From NCBI GenBank assembly GCA_026414765.1, contig JAOAIJ010000042.1, forward strand, positions 171,900-235,899: DNA of 64,000 nt. Direction: 5' to 3'. Both the position numbers and the translations under genes were made by a program. Positions within the stretch are counted from its first letter, which is position 1. Each line of letters opens with the position of its first letter. This document shows, piece after piece, positions 11,801 through 18,571 of this stretch. Source of the stretch: Clostridia bacterium. Its GTDB lineage: Bacteria; Bacillota; Clostridia; Acetivibrionales; DSM-27016. The notes below the pieces were generated by a model, which saw nothing but the letters and a program-made list of their open reading frames with translations, was not told where the DNA came from and searched no databases.

Positions 11801-12649
11801 AACTGCACTTCCCTTAATAACACCATAAATAAGGTCTCCATCCGCTACCGCCTTCTTCAATGGTTTGAGCAGAATCAAGCCTGCACCTTCGCTGCGGACG
11901 TAACCGTCTGCACTATCATCAAAGGTCTTACAGGAACCTGTAGGAGACAACATTCCAGTTTTTGAAAAGGAAATATGTCTAGTAGGAGTCAATAAAAGAC
12001 TTACACCCCCTGCAAGGGCCATACTGCATTCTCCAAGGTATAAGGACTGAATTGCTGAATGAATAGCATTCAGCGAACTTGAACACGCAGCATCTATAGG
12101 AAAACTCGGCCCATTAAAATTAAAATAGTGGGAAATCCGGTTGGAAATCACTGCAGAAGCGGTTCCTGTAGAATGATAAGCTTCAATGGAGCTAAATACT
12201 TTTTCCTGTAATTCTTTATAATCATGATTGAACACCCCAATAAAAACGCCTACTTTAGAGCCGGATATGTCAGACGGACAAACGCCTGCATCTTCCAGAC
12301 AGTTCCAGGAAAGCTCCAGCATGATTCTTTGCTGCGGGTCCATGACTTCAGCCTGTCTGGCAGAGATATTAAAAAAAGCTGCTTCAAAGGCATCTGCATT
12401 TTCTATAAAACCTCCCCACTTGCTGTTGGTTTTATTCTCCCCGGTTTTGGGATCCCCCCAATATGCTCTCCAGTCCCACCGTTCCAATGGAATCTCCTGG
12501 ATACATGACTTTGAGTTGTTCAGATTTTCCCAAAACTCTCTATAGTTTTCAGCCCCCGGAAACCTGCATGCCATACCGATGACAGCTATGTCCATACTAT
12601 TTCCATCTTCCTGTTTTCCTTCGAAAGGTTGAGGTTTTTTGTCTTTCAT
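2852..12649 (-). CDS. trans-AT modular polyketide synthase: KS-DH-KR-ACP, KS-KR-ACP, KS0
   Basis: This 3265-residue assembly-line protein has no acyltransferase domain in any module, so malonyl units must come from a free AT not in this window. KS1 spans about residues 19-445 (Cys189, HGTGTPKGDP). DH is about 640-930 (His678 with N in place of G in HxxxGxxxxP; Asp851 in DSSLQ). KR1 is about 1125-1310 (GGTGGLG, Tyr1277), and ACP1 has Ser1436. KS2 is about 1540-1970 (Cys1710, HGTGTSLGDP). KR2 is about 2370-2560 (GGTRGIG, Tyr2532), and ACP2 has Ser2683. KS3 starts near 2775 and keeps Cys2927 and His3100, but has ANGSGS with Asn3062 where the first catalytic His belongs. It is therefore predicted to pass chains on without elongation (KS0). 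About 90 polar residues follow KS3; this is where a short KS-DH docking tail would be expected. The start ATG has AAAGGAGA upstream. No loading module precedes KS1. Confidence 0.95.
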   Translation of the reverse strand: MKDKKPQPFEGKQEDGNSMDIAVIGMACRFPGAENYREFWENLNNSKSCIQEIPLERWDWRAYWGDPKTGENKTNSKWGGFIENADAFEAAFFNISARQAEVMDPQQRIMLELSWNCLEDAGVCPSDISGSKVGVFIGVFNHDYKELQEKVFSSIEAYHSTGTASAVISNRISHYFNFNGPSFPIDAACSSSLNAIHSAIQSLYLGECSMALAGGVSLLLTPTRHISFSKTGMLSPTGSCKTFDDSADGYVRSEGAGLILLKPLKKAVADGDLIYGVIKGSAVNHNGRTHTLTYPNPDAQAAVIVDACRRAGIEPDSISYIEAHGTGTPKGDPIEFAGLVKAFGSFPSKEGQPARKNYCGLGSVKTNIGHLESAAGIAGVIKVLLSMKHKQLPGLQNYKKLNHRILLDDSPFYIVDKPQVWKALRGEDNRTIPRRAGVSSFGFGGTNAHVILEEAPAAIRHTSEKLPSYLICLSARTEESLRKKEEELAAWLKKHGQENSLIDISANLLLFREHFEMRSAFVVKDIEELQEKLKKSLSNEEPKELSKTNSQTNRENLKAILRELGKTIMKELSYNSIKNEQEYGDKLTALAEMYTEGHELSWEELYSNHTIRRINLPVYPFVGERYWIANNAAYKDSITQNHAAAALIHPMLHQNTSDFSEQRFSSTFTGQEFFLSDHIVNNQRLLPGVAYLEMVQAALSQAAGYLKNSGVRVRLKNVIWVKPIAVGAQPVRVHVGLFPESAEQAAFEIYSNIDGTDMEPVVNSQGIAVLDRMVEVETLDLPTIKQQCKLKSLSAAECYKAFKGMGIDYGPGHRGIEKVYKGEEQLLAKLSLPDFLAHTAAKYVLHPSLMDSSLQAAVVLAAELACENADMPDRPFVPFALDELEIISSCTSVMWVLVRYGNDFRMGDKLRKVDLDLCSEAGNVCVRMRGLSLKALGNETGGKKSITPDTRLILKPCWKEQNVCEGAAEPVYDEHVVIICEPDKTVYQSIETELDGARCITLYSKKREIDGRFQAYAVQLFEEIRSRFEEKPKGRILIQTVIAADNEKKLLSGLSGILRTAHIENPNIICQLIELEPGETLKGVAEKLKDNSRCPADDQIRYIGGKRFVAGWSEVELFEDSDIPWKNRGVYLITGGTGGLGLIFAKEILSKAKDVVLVLTGRSGLDAHKQSLLKELQDMGTVVEYREVDVAGKKPVANLIRSICEKYGSLDGIIHSAGIIQDNLILKKTKDELQNVLMPKVTGLVNLDQASKDLKLDFFVLFSSVSGSLGNLGQADYSAANAFMDAYAVYRNNLVAVKERQGRTLSINWPLWKDGGMKVAEESVGMMWQNMRASAMSTSTGIHAFYQGLASGEDQILVIEGDSKRLRERFMEKPGNPEGTTALSVMQINRPNPVIRHDSLCEKAEKYLKRIISSVIKLPDDRIEVNAPMERYGIDSIMIMQLTNQLEIIFGSLPKTLFFEYQNIKELTGYFLENYADKLTELLENEKKILTTDENCNDSYDRTEKPDMTLKSYKRHRFAAIQNILQDKKTADNGEIAIIGLAGRYPGAESIFEFWQNLKEGRDCITEIPKNRWDYRLYYDEDRSKPGKTYSKWGGFLKGIDRFDPLFFNISPREAEYMDPQERLFLECAFETFEDAGYTREVRGKNGDMGKSRNTGVFVGVMYEEYQLYGAQEMLQGRPAAYWGIPASIANRVSYFFNFHGPSMAVDTMCSSSLTAIHLACQSIQRNECEIAIAGGVNVSVHPNKYLFLSQNRFVSSKGRCESFGQGGDGYVPGEGVGAVLIKPLSKAVKDGDHIYGIIKGTAINHGGKTNGYTVPNPNAQAEVIGRAFKEAGISPRSISYIEAHGTGTSLGDPIEIAGLTKAFQKYTRDKQFCTIGSAKSNIGHCESAAGIAGLTKVLLQLKYRQLVPSLHSEILNPNIDFINTPFVVQQEIEEWKKPVIGGNEVPRRAGISSFGAGGANAHIVVEEYIPAVPEQPKIVINTQNPAIIVLSAKNEEKLKEQAERLSDAIVRQQFSDNSLADMAYTLQVGREAMEERMAVTALSVKELEEKLKSFAGGKGAIEGLFRGQVKRNKDSLSVFEADEDMEGIIDAWIKKGKYAKLLELWVKGLDFDWDKLYGKTKPCRISLPAYPFARELCWKPRVDMGVPGRNIAEDSFSGRKMCFLKKRWELSEAGQSREVDSCVAIIATKETMELAGELSEYFPEIEILEIFEPDKKLQNKEYEWKKYDGCIDLTGCGKDGSEDETWILWLQQLIEHGRKEKVTLLCVTKGLESYQNTGINLSGASRAGLYRMLQSEYSHLRTRHMDADPCADNKILARHIAFEYFADSEDIEICYRREKRYRAFLNEIQLRADKKSRFAFSKDYVLWITGGTRGIGYLCAKHFVEYYGVKRLVLTGREELPPREQWGFYREKDTPLSQKIESIQKLEEQGVQVQILQVSLADKIALQQSLQGIRQTMGPVGGIIHCAGIGDFENPAFIRKSVDRVKQVLEPKTTALDVILQCFKDEPLQFFALFSSVSAVIPTLASGQSDYAMANAYMDYFAEANAFSCPVVSIQWPSWKETGMGEVKSKAYMYTGLLSMTDKEGLQLLDSVLSNELGPVILPAVINPDLWKPHLLMNRKIHEDIPAGTRLYTLHSAKTPKISDDLTGAIKNWLTGLFARELKVDSHRLDADTPFQDYGVDSIMLAQLLPPIKQMVGEEIDPSILYEYPTIEAFAQWLSCKHAHILAKTLDILPVRQDTIEKQDYQRAGQSASKEVRKDVEAGKLKIKTGMQDIAVIGMSCRFPGAGTVEEYLKLLREGRTVIRPVPLERWGHLSNFHAGMLDNITHFDPSFFLIHDEDARVMDPQALMVLEESLRLWHNAGYSHKEIKGKPVGVYLGARSQHQPDRLSLRKARNPIVGVGKNYLAANISHFFDLRGPSIVLDTACSSALVGINIAAQALCCGEIECAIVGGISLLTTDEFHRIFEQRKILSREPVFHIFDQRVSGVVLGEGVGMVLLKTVEQAVADGDHIYAIIKAAAVNNDGRTAGPATPNIQAQKDVMMAALTKSRRRPEEVGYIEANGSGSEVTDLLELKAIQAVYRSSSSTSLGVGSVKPNIGHLLCAEGIAGFIKVVLMLYHGQKFPFLSGKRPMKNYEFDVSFIDFSRDLSTWSDAARIAAVSSFADGGTNAHVILEAWANTELQRVVRHPIPSPVLEKYMVYQTEEAFRPENGKDCTGENSKGGKHAVMVGDINNTTTNVKEQERALKSLHSTNSIWKQSYTADEE

Positions 12650-13691
12650 ACTGATCTCCTTTCTTTATGTAATGACTATGTTTTCAGTTGTACATTTCTT
12701 TCCAATTCTAAATAGAAAAGCAATAAAAAAAACCACCTTATCGCAGCCATCACATATCGATAACAGCAAAAAGGATATACTTAATAAACCTCACCATTAA
12801 TATGCTTGATGCGGTATTTCTCGTCATCAGTTTTCATTGGGTTTAGTAAAGGCCAGTACGGTTAACAATGAGCAGTTGAGCATGCCCTTTACACTAGTAT
12901 GCTTGACTTGCTTTTCAACCATTTTAGTGCTATCTTCTCGGGATTTAGAATTGACCAGATATTTTAGCGGACTTTTCCATAAGAAGCAGTCCGATTTATT
13001 TAACAGTCCTTCTTTTCCTATCATATGACTGTATAACCATTTCTACCTCTTCATTATCCCTTCTGCTGAATAGCCTGCAGCATTGCTTGTGAATTCCACT
13101 TAAATTCAGCAGTTATTCCGTTCAATGTTTTCTCTTTTGAAGGACCTCCAATACAGTTTTGACCTTTATTACGACATGTTAAGTTACAATGACTTTCGTA
13201 ATATGCTTATCATCAGTGACTAACATCACATTCCGGCGATTGGCAATCGCCAGATGCTTATCAAGCACTATATACTTGATAAAAACTATATTTACCAGAA
13301 AAATGTTTTATGATATATTAAAGTGGCAATACTGAATAAATACATTGCCTAAGCTTATAAGAAAGTCCTTCCATCAAAAAAGTCTTTCTTACAAGTCATT
13401 TCTCCCATAATGTGTATCATTATACATCTTTTCCCATTTAGCGTCAACCTTCGTATATTGCTTGTATTGAAATTATAATAATTTCCCGATTTTTATATTG
13501 TACTTCACGCTATATGAAAAATTGTTTTTACATAGTCTTAGCCAAAAATATAAAAAGACGTTGATAAACAACGCCTGTTTTATATACATTATCGCATCTG
13601 ATTAACTTTTTATTTTGTTGATTTTCTGACCAGAATTTCCAGCTTTTTCGCTGCCATATACAATAATTCTCCTCCATTTTAAAATGAAACT
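12650..13691. other. intergenic region upstream of the PKS, probably decayed coding DNA
   Basis: About 1 kb without a gene I can support. On the minus strand, 13300-12827 holds short stretches with protein-like composition, broken by stops in different frames. Two examples end at 13190 (LVTDDKHITKVIVT) and 13076 (ITAEFKWNSQAMLQAI), and a 65-codon frame runs 13024-12827. These look like remains of one or more dead genes; I do not recognise a family. The stretch nearest the PKS (12650-12830) should contain its promoter and leader, but no convincing -35/-10 pair stands out. Confidence 0.3.
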
Positions 13692-14492
13692 TTAAGCTGA
13701 AAGCTTTTTGAAAGCAATGACACCAACTACTGTAAAAAGTATATCTACCACTACACGGATTAATAAATCGAAGGTGAATTCCAGCACTACATACATAAAG
13801 ATATGATTCATAAGCCAATTTAGTCCAAAAACTATTACCCCAAAATATACTGACTGTCGGATGATTGATGTCCCCTTAGCACCTGACTGTAATATTAAGT
13901 AAATATTTCCTACCCATAGTCCTAGGCTTAGTGTCCAAATAAAGCTTCCTAACGGGTTAACATCATTTGCTGATTGGATGTGAAACACAGTATATGCCAA
14001 ATACCTTCCGATAACATAAAAAAAACTTATGACAAAAATTGCCGGTGCGTTTTTCAATTTATATTTCTGCACAGAATCAGTTCCGGTAAAAATCCCCAGA
14101 AGTGTCCCTGATAATACTAAAGTTGCACAATCAGTCAAACCCATTAATAACTCGCTCTGCACACTGGTATTGAATAACAGGACTGCCTCAAACATTCCTA
14201 TAAAGTATAAACCACCAAAGGAAAGTCCATACATAAGCCCTTTTATCCACCTTTTTCCCGGGAGGTTATCCTGAATAAGAATAAATACGAGTGCCAGTAC
14301 ACTAAAAGCCAGCAGCTCCCAAACAATCACAGCAGGTATAAGCATGCCGTTCTTAACAAAAATACTGAGTTTAATGGAAGACAAGTTTGATGTATTAATT
14401 GGTGATAATACCGCATGGAAAACCATGTTTATAAAGCCGCTTATGCAAATAATACAAATGACCTTGCGCCAATCTGTTTTCAAAGCTTTCAT
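13692..14492 (-). CDS. integral membrane protein, operon partner of TetR regulator
   Basis: The 266-residue protein has about seven hydrophobic segments (for example residues 12-30, 50-75, 85-110, 118-135, 155-175, 185-200 and 215-262), with short loops and no catalytic motif I can recognise. Its start overlaps the stop of the upstream TetR gene by 4 bp (ATGA), so the two are translated together and this protein is very likely the target of that regulator. Such TetR/membrane pairs often deal with membrane stress or small toxic compounds, but the substrate cannot be read from the sequence. A second frame overlapping its 3' end is a shadow. Confidence 0.75.
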   Translation of the reverse strand: MKALKTDWRKVICIICISGFINMVFHAVLSPINTSNLSSIKLSIFVKNGMLIPAVIVWELLAFSVLALVFILIQDNLPGKRWIKGLMYGLSFGGLYFIGMFEAVLLFNTSVQSELLMGLTDCATLVLSGTLLGIFTGTDSVQKYKLKNAPAIFVISFFYVIGRYLAYTVFHIQSANDVNPLGSFIWTLSLGLWVGNIYLILQSGAKGTSIIRQSVYFGVIVFGLNWLMNHIFMYVVLEFTFDLLIRVVVDILFTVVGVIAFKKLSA

Positions 14493-15097
14493 GGATGATT
14501 TGCCCCCTTCTTCATTAACAGTTTGTACAGCTGCTTAAGATTTGACAATAACTTCTTTTTTGCTTCCTCATTACTGCTTGTAAAACTCCTCTTATTGATC
14601 CACTTACACAATTCACCGTGCATGTAGGTGTGCAATATATCGCCAATTAAATTTGCTTGCTCTCCAGTAAGTTTATTACCGCTTACTTTTATAAGCGCAT
14701 CCTTTAGTCCTTCGCCTGGCTTATATAGTATTTGCATAACTTCCGGCGACGGTTTTCCACCTATTGATTCCAACCAAACCAGCCTGAACCACCCCGGATA
14801 TGTCATAGAAAAATCTATTATGCCGGATAGTATCAGGTATATTATTTCATCATCCTTCACTTCAGTGCCTACATTAGATTCCACATAAGCTATCATTTTA
14901 AGCAAAACTTGTCCCAGTGCCTCCCAGAAGATTTCATCAAGGCTGCTGAAATAGTTGTACAAATTCGTATGGGCACATCCGATTTCCTTAGCGATCCCTC
15001 TTAGATTTACATTTTTGATACCCTCATTTTCCTCGATTAGTCGTAATACAGTCTCTATTATGAGTTCTTTGCTTATGTCCTTTTTACCTGTCTGCAT
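14489..15097 (-). CDS. TetR/AcrR family transcriptional regulator
   Basis: A 202-residue protein with an N-terminal helix-turn-helix of TetR type (residues 10-55, with NLRGIAKEIGCAHTNLYNYF as the recognition part) followed by an all-helical ligand-binding domain (residues 60-200). It should bind as a dimer and let go of DNA when a small ligand is bound. The gene is followed, with 4 bp overlap, by a membrane protein gene. Its own promoter contains a perfect 40-bp palindrome at 15111-15150, so it most likely represses this two-gene operon. The ligand is unknown. Confidence 0.88.
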   Translation of the reverse strand: MQTGKKDISKELIIETVLRLIEENEGIKNVNLRGIAKEIGCAHTNLYNYFSSLDEIFWEALGQVLLKMIAYVESNVGTEVKDDEIIYLILSGIIDFSMTYPGWFRLVWLESIGGKPSPEVMQILYKPGEGLKDALIKVSGNKLTGEQANLIGDILHTYMHGELCKWINKRSFTSSNEEAKKKLLSNLKQLYKLLMKKGANHP

Positions 15098-15110
15098 ATT
15101 ATCACTCCAG

Positions 15111-15150
15111 TATTATATTACCAGTGGTAATTACCACTGGTAATATAATA
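15111..15150. promoter_or_regulatory. perfect 40-bp palindromic operator for the TetR regulator
   Basis: The two 20-base arms are exact reverse complements with no spacer; the core reads CCAGTGGTAATTACCACTGG. It covers the -10 element and the region just downstream, between the promoter and the TetR start codon. This is the usual place for an autorepressing TetR operator. That it binds this TetR is inferred from position. Confidence 0.85.
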
Positions 15151-15173
15151 CCAAAACATAACTTTTATGTCAA
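15145..15173 (-). promoter_or_regulatory. sigma-A-type promoter of the TetR operon
   Basis: Read on the minus strand: TTGACA (15173-15168), 17-base spacer, TATTAT (15150-15145). Near-consensus elements with ideal spacing; the -10 lies inside the palindromic operator. Confidence 0.75.
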
Positions 15174-15279
15174 CATTCTTCAAGTATAGATCAAGAGTAT
15201 TTTCACTTAATCAGGGTAATTGATCAAGCATAGTCTTATAGCTATCGTCCGTATAGTGGGGCATTCTAAAGCTACCTTG

Positions 15280-15640
15280 CTGCAAATCCATGCCAAATAG
15301 ATTAAAGGTAACTAAACGAAATCAGATTATGTTGCCTCGTACCAATAACACATGTATAATAGGAGCTGAAGTAAAGTAGACCTGGGATGTACGGAAAAAG
15401 CTTGTTGTTTGAACCTACAAATGTAAAAAGGGAGTTTAGTGTTTGGAAGCTGAAGTCAGGCCCCAATTTTAATACCTCCATATAGCAGAAGCTATATGCA
15501 AGGCAGGGGAAGGCTGAAATTTTCAACAGGACACCCACCTAGCGAGGGCTAGGTGTCAAACAACAGGTGAAGGCATTTTGGGTATTTATTACATAATAAT
15601 TAATTGAGTTTTTAGTATAAATATTTAGGGGACACTTAAG
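15280..15640. other. gene-free stretch with stacked short hairpins (possible structured RNA or element remnant)
   Basis: No credible ORF lies between the TetR promoter and the small Cys-rich gene. The stretch is purine-rich and less A/T-rich than its flanks. It contains two perfect hairpins close together: ATATAGC-AGAA-GCTATAT (15480-15497) and CACCTAGC-GAGG-GCTAGGTG (15536-15555). Four-base loops and compact stems suggest an RNA fold or the end of a mobile element. I cannot assign it to a known RNA family. Confidence 0.3.
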
Positions 15641-15652
15641 CCCCCTGCACAA

Positions 15653-15820
15653 TCATTTACCCCTAGGACATGTCAATTCAGACGATAGTTCACATTTGGC
15701 ACCAGTAGTCTTAGCACAGATACCAGAACAATCTTGTTTGGTAACCTCCGGCATGCATTCTTTTTTGCCATTATCAAAATTTACAATACAGGCCCCTTTA
15801 TTCCTGCTATTTTCATCCAT
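15653..15820 (-). CDS. small six-cysteine protein (55 residues), function unknown
   Basis: ATG at 15820 preceded by TAGGAGG at ideal distance; stop TGA at 15655-15653. The 55-residue product is polar, with no signal peptide and no membrane segment. It has six Cys (positions 11, 22, 31, 35, 43, 51), including a CSGIC motif, and ends CPRGK. It stands alone: divergent from the MBL-fold gene and 0.5 kb from the TetR promoter. An even number of spaced cysteines suggests metal binding or disulfides; a RiPP-like or secreted peptide role is possible, but no maturase is adjacent. I do not recognise a family. Confidence 0.65.
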   Translation of the reverse strand: MDENSRNKGACIVNFDNGKKECMPEVTKQDCSGICAKTTGAKCELSSELTCPRGK

Positions 15821-16010
15821 GGTTTATCCTCCTAAAAGTTGTTTTATTTCAGAATTTATTATTTGCATATGCTAAATAATAATACTTCAATATGAGGATT
15901 CAAATATGGTAAAAAGATTAACAGATTTACTCTTTATCAATATCTACCTCGTATAAAATTAATCTGTTTTTGAAACTATTATAATAGATACTGTTATATG
16001 GAGATAGAAT

Positions 16011-16829
16011 ATGATAAATGATTTACTGAAAGGATTATCCAAATTAACATCAACATCCCAGGAAGTAATACCGGACATCCTTCTCTTGCAATTTTCAATA
16101 GCAAATGCATGCATTGTAGGTGAAGTTAATGAGTGGGTCCTAATAGACACCGGGCTTGAGAATTCCTATGAATATATACTCAGGTCTGCTGGTAAACGCT
16201 TTGGAGAAGGCAGCAGGCCAAAAGCAATCATTTTGACCCATGGACATTTCGACCATGTGGGTTCGGTAATCAGGCTGGCTGAGCAATGGGATGTTCCAGT
16301 ATATTCCCATGAGCTGGAATTGCCTTATATTACAGGTAAGAAGGATTATCCGGAAGGTGACCCTACTGTAGACGAAGGGCTTGTTGCCAAAATGTCACCC
16401 TCCTTTCCTCATAAGAGTATAAATCTTGGTTACCGTGCTGTTGCACTTCCGTCAGACAAAAGTATACCAGGCATGCCGGGATGGAAATGGATTCATACAC
16501 CCGGACACACAGAAGGGCATGTTTCATTATTCAGAGAAAGTGATAAAACACTAATTGTTGGAGATGCTTTCACAACAACTAAACAGGAATCGTTTACTTC
16601 TGTATTGACTCAGCATGAACAAATAAAAGGCCCTCCTGCGTACCTGACTACAGATTGGGATTCAGCGAAAAAATCAGTCCAGAGTATAAAAGATTTAAAA
16701 CCGAAGTTAGCCATACCAAGCCATGGGTTACCTATGAAAGAAGACGAACTGGAAAAGCATCTGGATATGCTGACCCGTCATTTCAAAGAAATCGCTGTTC
16801 CAGATCACGGCCGTTTTGTGGATAACTGA
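16011..16829 (+). CDS. MBL-fold metallo-hydrolase
   Basis: The 272-residue metallo-beta-lactamase-fold protein has the zinc motif THGHFDH (His77, His79, Asp81, His82). Further metal ligands lie in HTPGHTEGH (about residue 165), GDAF (about 185) and PSHGLPM near the C-terminus. No signal peptide, so cytoplasmic. This layout is typical of small glyoxalase-II-like or lactonase-like hydrolases; the substrate cannot be told. The start ATG follows GGAGATAGA. It converges with the Crp/Fnr gene, with 40 bp between stops. Confidence 0.85.
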   Translation: MINDLLKGLSKLTSTSQEVIPDILLLQFSIANACIVGEVNEWVLIDTGLENSYEYILRSAGKRFGEGSRPKAIILTHGHFDHVGSVIRLAEQWDVPVYSHELELPYITGKKDYPEGDPTVDEGLVAKMSPSFPHKSINLGYRAVALPSDKSIPGMPGWKWIHTPGHTEGHVSLFRESDKTLIVGDAFTTTKQESFTSVLTQHEQIKGPPAYLTTDWDSAKKSVQSIKDLKPKLAIPSHGLPMKEDELEKHLDMLTRHFKEIAVPDHGRFVDN

Positions 16830-16869
16830 AAATCAGAGGTTTTATAAAAAAGAAAGATTCCTTGCATTA

Positions 16870-17469
16870 TCATTTGTTAAGATTTATTTTTTTTCTTATC
16901 CTGCTTAGGGATACAGGGGTTATTCCCAAATAAGAGGCGAGGTGATATTGTTTAAGCCGCTTTTCCAATCCTGGAAATGCGGCAAGAAATTGTTTATATC
17001 GCTCCATACTGCTTAACAATTTAAAACTACTCGCGTGTTCCTCTTTCGCAACAAGGACTGCATCAATCATTTTTTTAAAAAACAAAAGCAGGTCATAATT
17101 ACCTTCAACTATTTGCTCAAAATCGGAAATACCTGCTACGAGGATTTCACTGTCTTCCAATGCTTGTATGTAATACATAGATTCCTTCTGAGATAGATAT
17201 GCCGCGTAGGAGAATAGTACCCCACCTTCTGCATAAAAGTACTTTGTTATGTCATTACCTGTTTTATCAATATAGTAAGAGCGGAAAATCCCCTTAATAA
17301 TAAAGCCTATTTCAGTAGATTTTTCACCTTCCTGCAAAAAGAACATATCCTTTTTTACTGCCTTTGGCTTAAAAATATTCCGCAATAAAGAAATACTTTT
17401 CTCATGAAGAGAAATCTTCTTGCTTCTTAAAAGATCCAGCCATAAACTGTCATATACATTCCCATCCAT
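16870..17469 (-). CDS. Crp/Fnr family transcriptional regulator
   Basis: A 199-residue protein with a cyclic-nucleotide-binding-like beta-barrel (about residues 20-130) and a short C-terminal helix-turn-helix (YLGITPVSLSRIRKK, residues 181-195). This build is common in Clostridia and Bacteroidetes regulators that respond to small molecules or redox state. No Cys cluster for an Fe-S centre is seen. A decayed copy of the same C-terminus, with the same 3' flank, lies at 39508-39599. Target genes are unknown; the neighbour is a convergent MBL hydrolase. Confidence 0.85.
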   Translation of the reverse strand: MDGNVYDSLWLDLLRSKKISLHEKSISLLRNIFKPKAVKKDMFFLQEGEKSTEIGFIIKGIFRSYYIDKTGNDITKYFYAEGGVLFSYAAYLSQKESMYYIQALEDSEILVAGISDFEQIVEGNYDLLLFFKKMIDAVLVAKEEHASSFKLLSSMERYKQFLAAFPGLEKRLKQYHLASYLGITPVSLSRIRKKINLNK

Positions 17470-17740
17470 GCAAAAACCCCGCTTCTTTTGTATAAGGCGC
17501 TATTGTTAACTTCAATTATACTTTGACTTGGATTATATTGTAAACCCCGCACTATTATCCTGTCAAATTTGACTGGAAGGAAGCTTTTAGATTGATGGTA
17601 ATGGATGATATTGCCGGAATGTCACATGCAGATTCCCTTGGCTCCCTGGTGTCTTATTGGAGATATTCAGGTAAGCAGCAAATATGGGCCCTTGATCATA
17701 AACAGTTGTACGTATTGATCGAGTAATATATTTCTCCTAT

Positions 17741-18559
17741 CTAAAAATCAAAGTCATCGGGATTTGGTCCTACTCTAAGATTCTTGTTCATTTCATTAAT
17801 CATCTTCATATCTTCGGATGAAAGTTCAAAATCAAAAACATCCATATTAGAAATAATTCTATTTTCATGTACTGATTTCGGTATCACAATTATATCTCTT
17901 TGAATATTCCATCTGATAACAATTTGGGCTGCTGTTTTACCATACCCTGCTGCAATCTGTTTTAATTTTTCATTCTGCAGCAGATCGCTACCGGTACCTC
18001 CTAACGGACTCCATGCTTCCACCTGAATTCCTTTCGCTTTACAATAGTCTATCAGTTCCTGATTATTCAGCAATGGATGTGATTCAATTTGATTAATTGC
18101 AGGTATGATTGATGCCACTTCTTCCAATCGTTCTAAATGCTGCTTGTGGAAGTTGCTTACTCCTATTGCTCTTATCTTTCCTGCGGCATAAAGCTTTTCC
18201 ATTTCAATCCATGCTTCTTCCAAACCTTTAACAGGCCAGTGAATCAAATATAAATCGATATATTCCATTTGTAAAGCTTCCAGACTTTCGTAAAATGCTT
18301 CTTTCGTTCTTCTTTGTATGATATCGTCATTCCATAACTTATCAGTAACAAAAATTTCTTCTCTTGCTACTCCGCTCTCTATAATTGCCTTTCCAACACT
18401 TTTCTCATTATTATAGATTTTTGCTGCATCAACATGCCTGTATCCTGCCTTTAATGACCATTTTACGGCATTCTCCGTCTGTTCTCCTTCTTCTGTCTGA
18501 AATACACCCAGTCCCAGTTGAGGAATCTCTATTCCGTTATTAAGCTTTATCAAATTCAT
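17741..18559 (-). CDS. aldo/keto reductase
   Basis: A 272-residue (alpha/beta)8 NADPH-dependent oxidoreductase. The catalytic tetrad is visible: Asp in HVDAAKIYNNE with Tyr a few residues later, Lys in TDKLW, and His in YLIHWPV. The C-terminal NADPH-binding part has IPKS followed by Arg. Length and motifs match the 2,5-diketo-gluconate reductase-like group of small AKRs. It is followed at the 5' side by an alpha-amylase-like gene 12 bp away, so the two probably form an operon reading leftwards. Substrate unknown; general carbonyl reduction is likely. Confidence 0.92.
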   Translation of the reverse strand: MNLIKLNNGIEIPQLGLGVFQTEEGEQTENAVKWSLKAGYRHVDAAKIYNNEKSVGKAIIESGVAREEIFVTDKLWNDDIIQRRTKEAFYESLEALQMEYIDLYLIHWPVKGLEEAWIEMEKLYAAGKIRAIGVSNFHKQHLERLEEVASIIPAINQIESHPLLNNQELIDYCKAKGIQVEAWSPLGGTGSDLLQNEKLKQIAAGYGKTAAQIVIRWNIQRDIIVIPKSVHENRIISNMDVFDFELSSEDMKMINEMNKNLRVGPNPDDFDF

Positions 18560-18571
18560 CTGATTTTCTCC

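Noticed and set aside
3550..12545. Many plus-strand open frames of 60-130 codons across the PKS gene
   Set aside because: They are antisense to a single 3265-codon coding frame with intact domains; no RBS pattern or protein family supports them.
12827..13028. Two overlapping 63-65 codon frames on opposite strands
   Set aside because: Neither has a good RBS, and the surrounding DNA looks like decayed coding sequence; kept only as part of the intergenic note.
13528..13818. 96-codon minus-strand frame overlapping the membrane protein gene
   Set aside because: It lies in another frame over the end of a clear membrane protein gene and has odd composition and no RBS.
15302..15538. 78-codon minus-strand frame
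   Set aside because: It lies over the hairpin-rich block, has no RBS and resembles no family.
17600..17725. Plus-strand 41-codon frame (MDDIAGMSHADSLGS...) between Crp/Fnr and aldo/keto reductase genes
   Set aside because: No RBS at proper distance and no family; could be a remnant but support is too weak to list.
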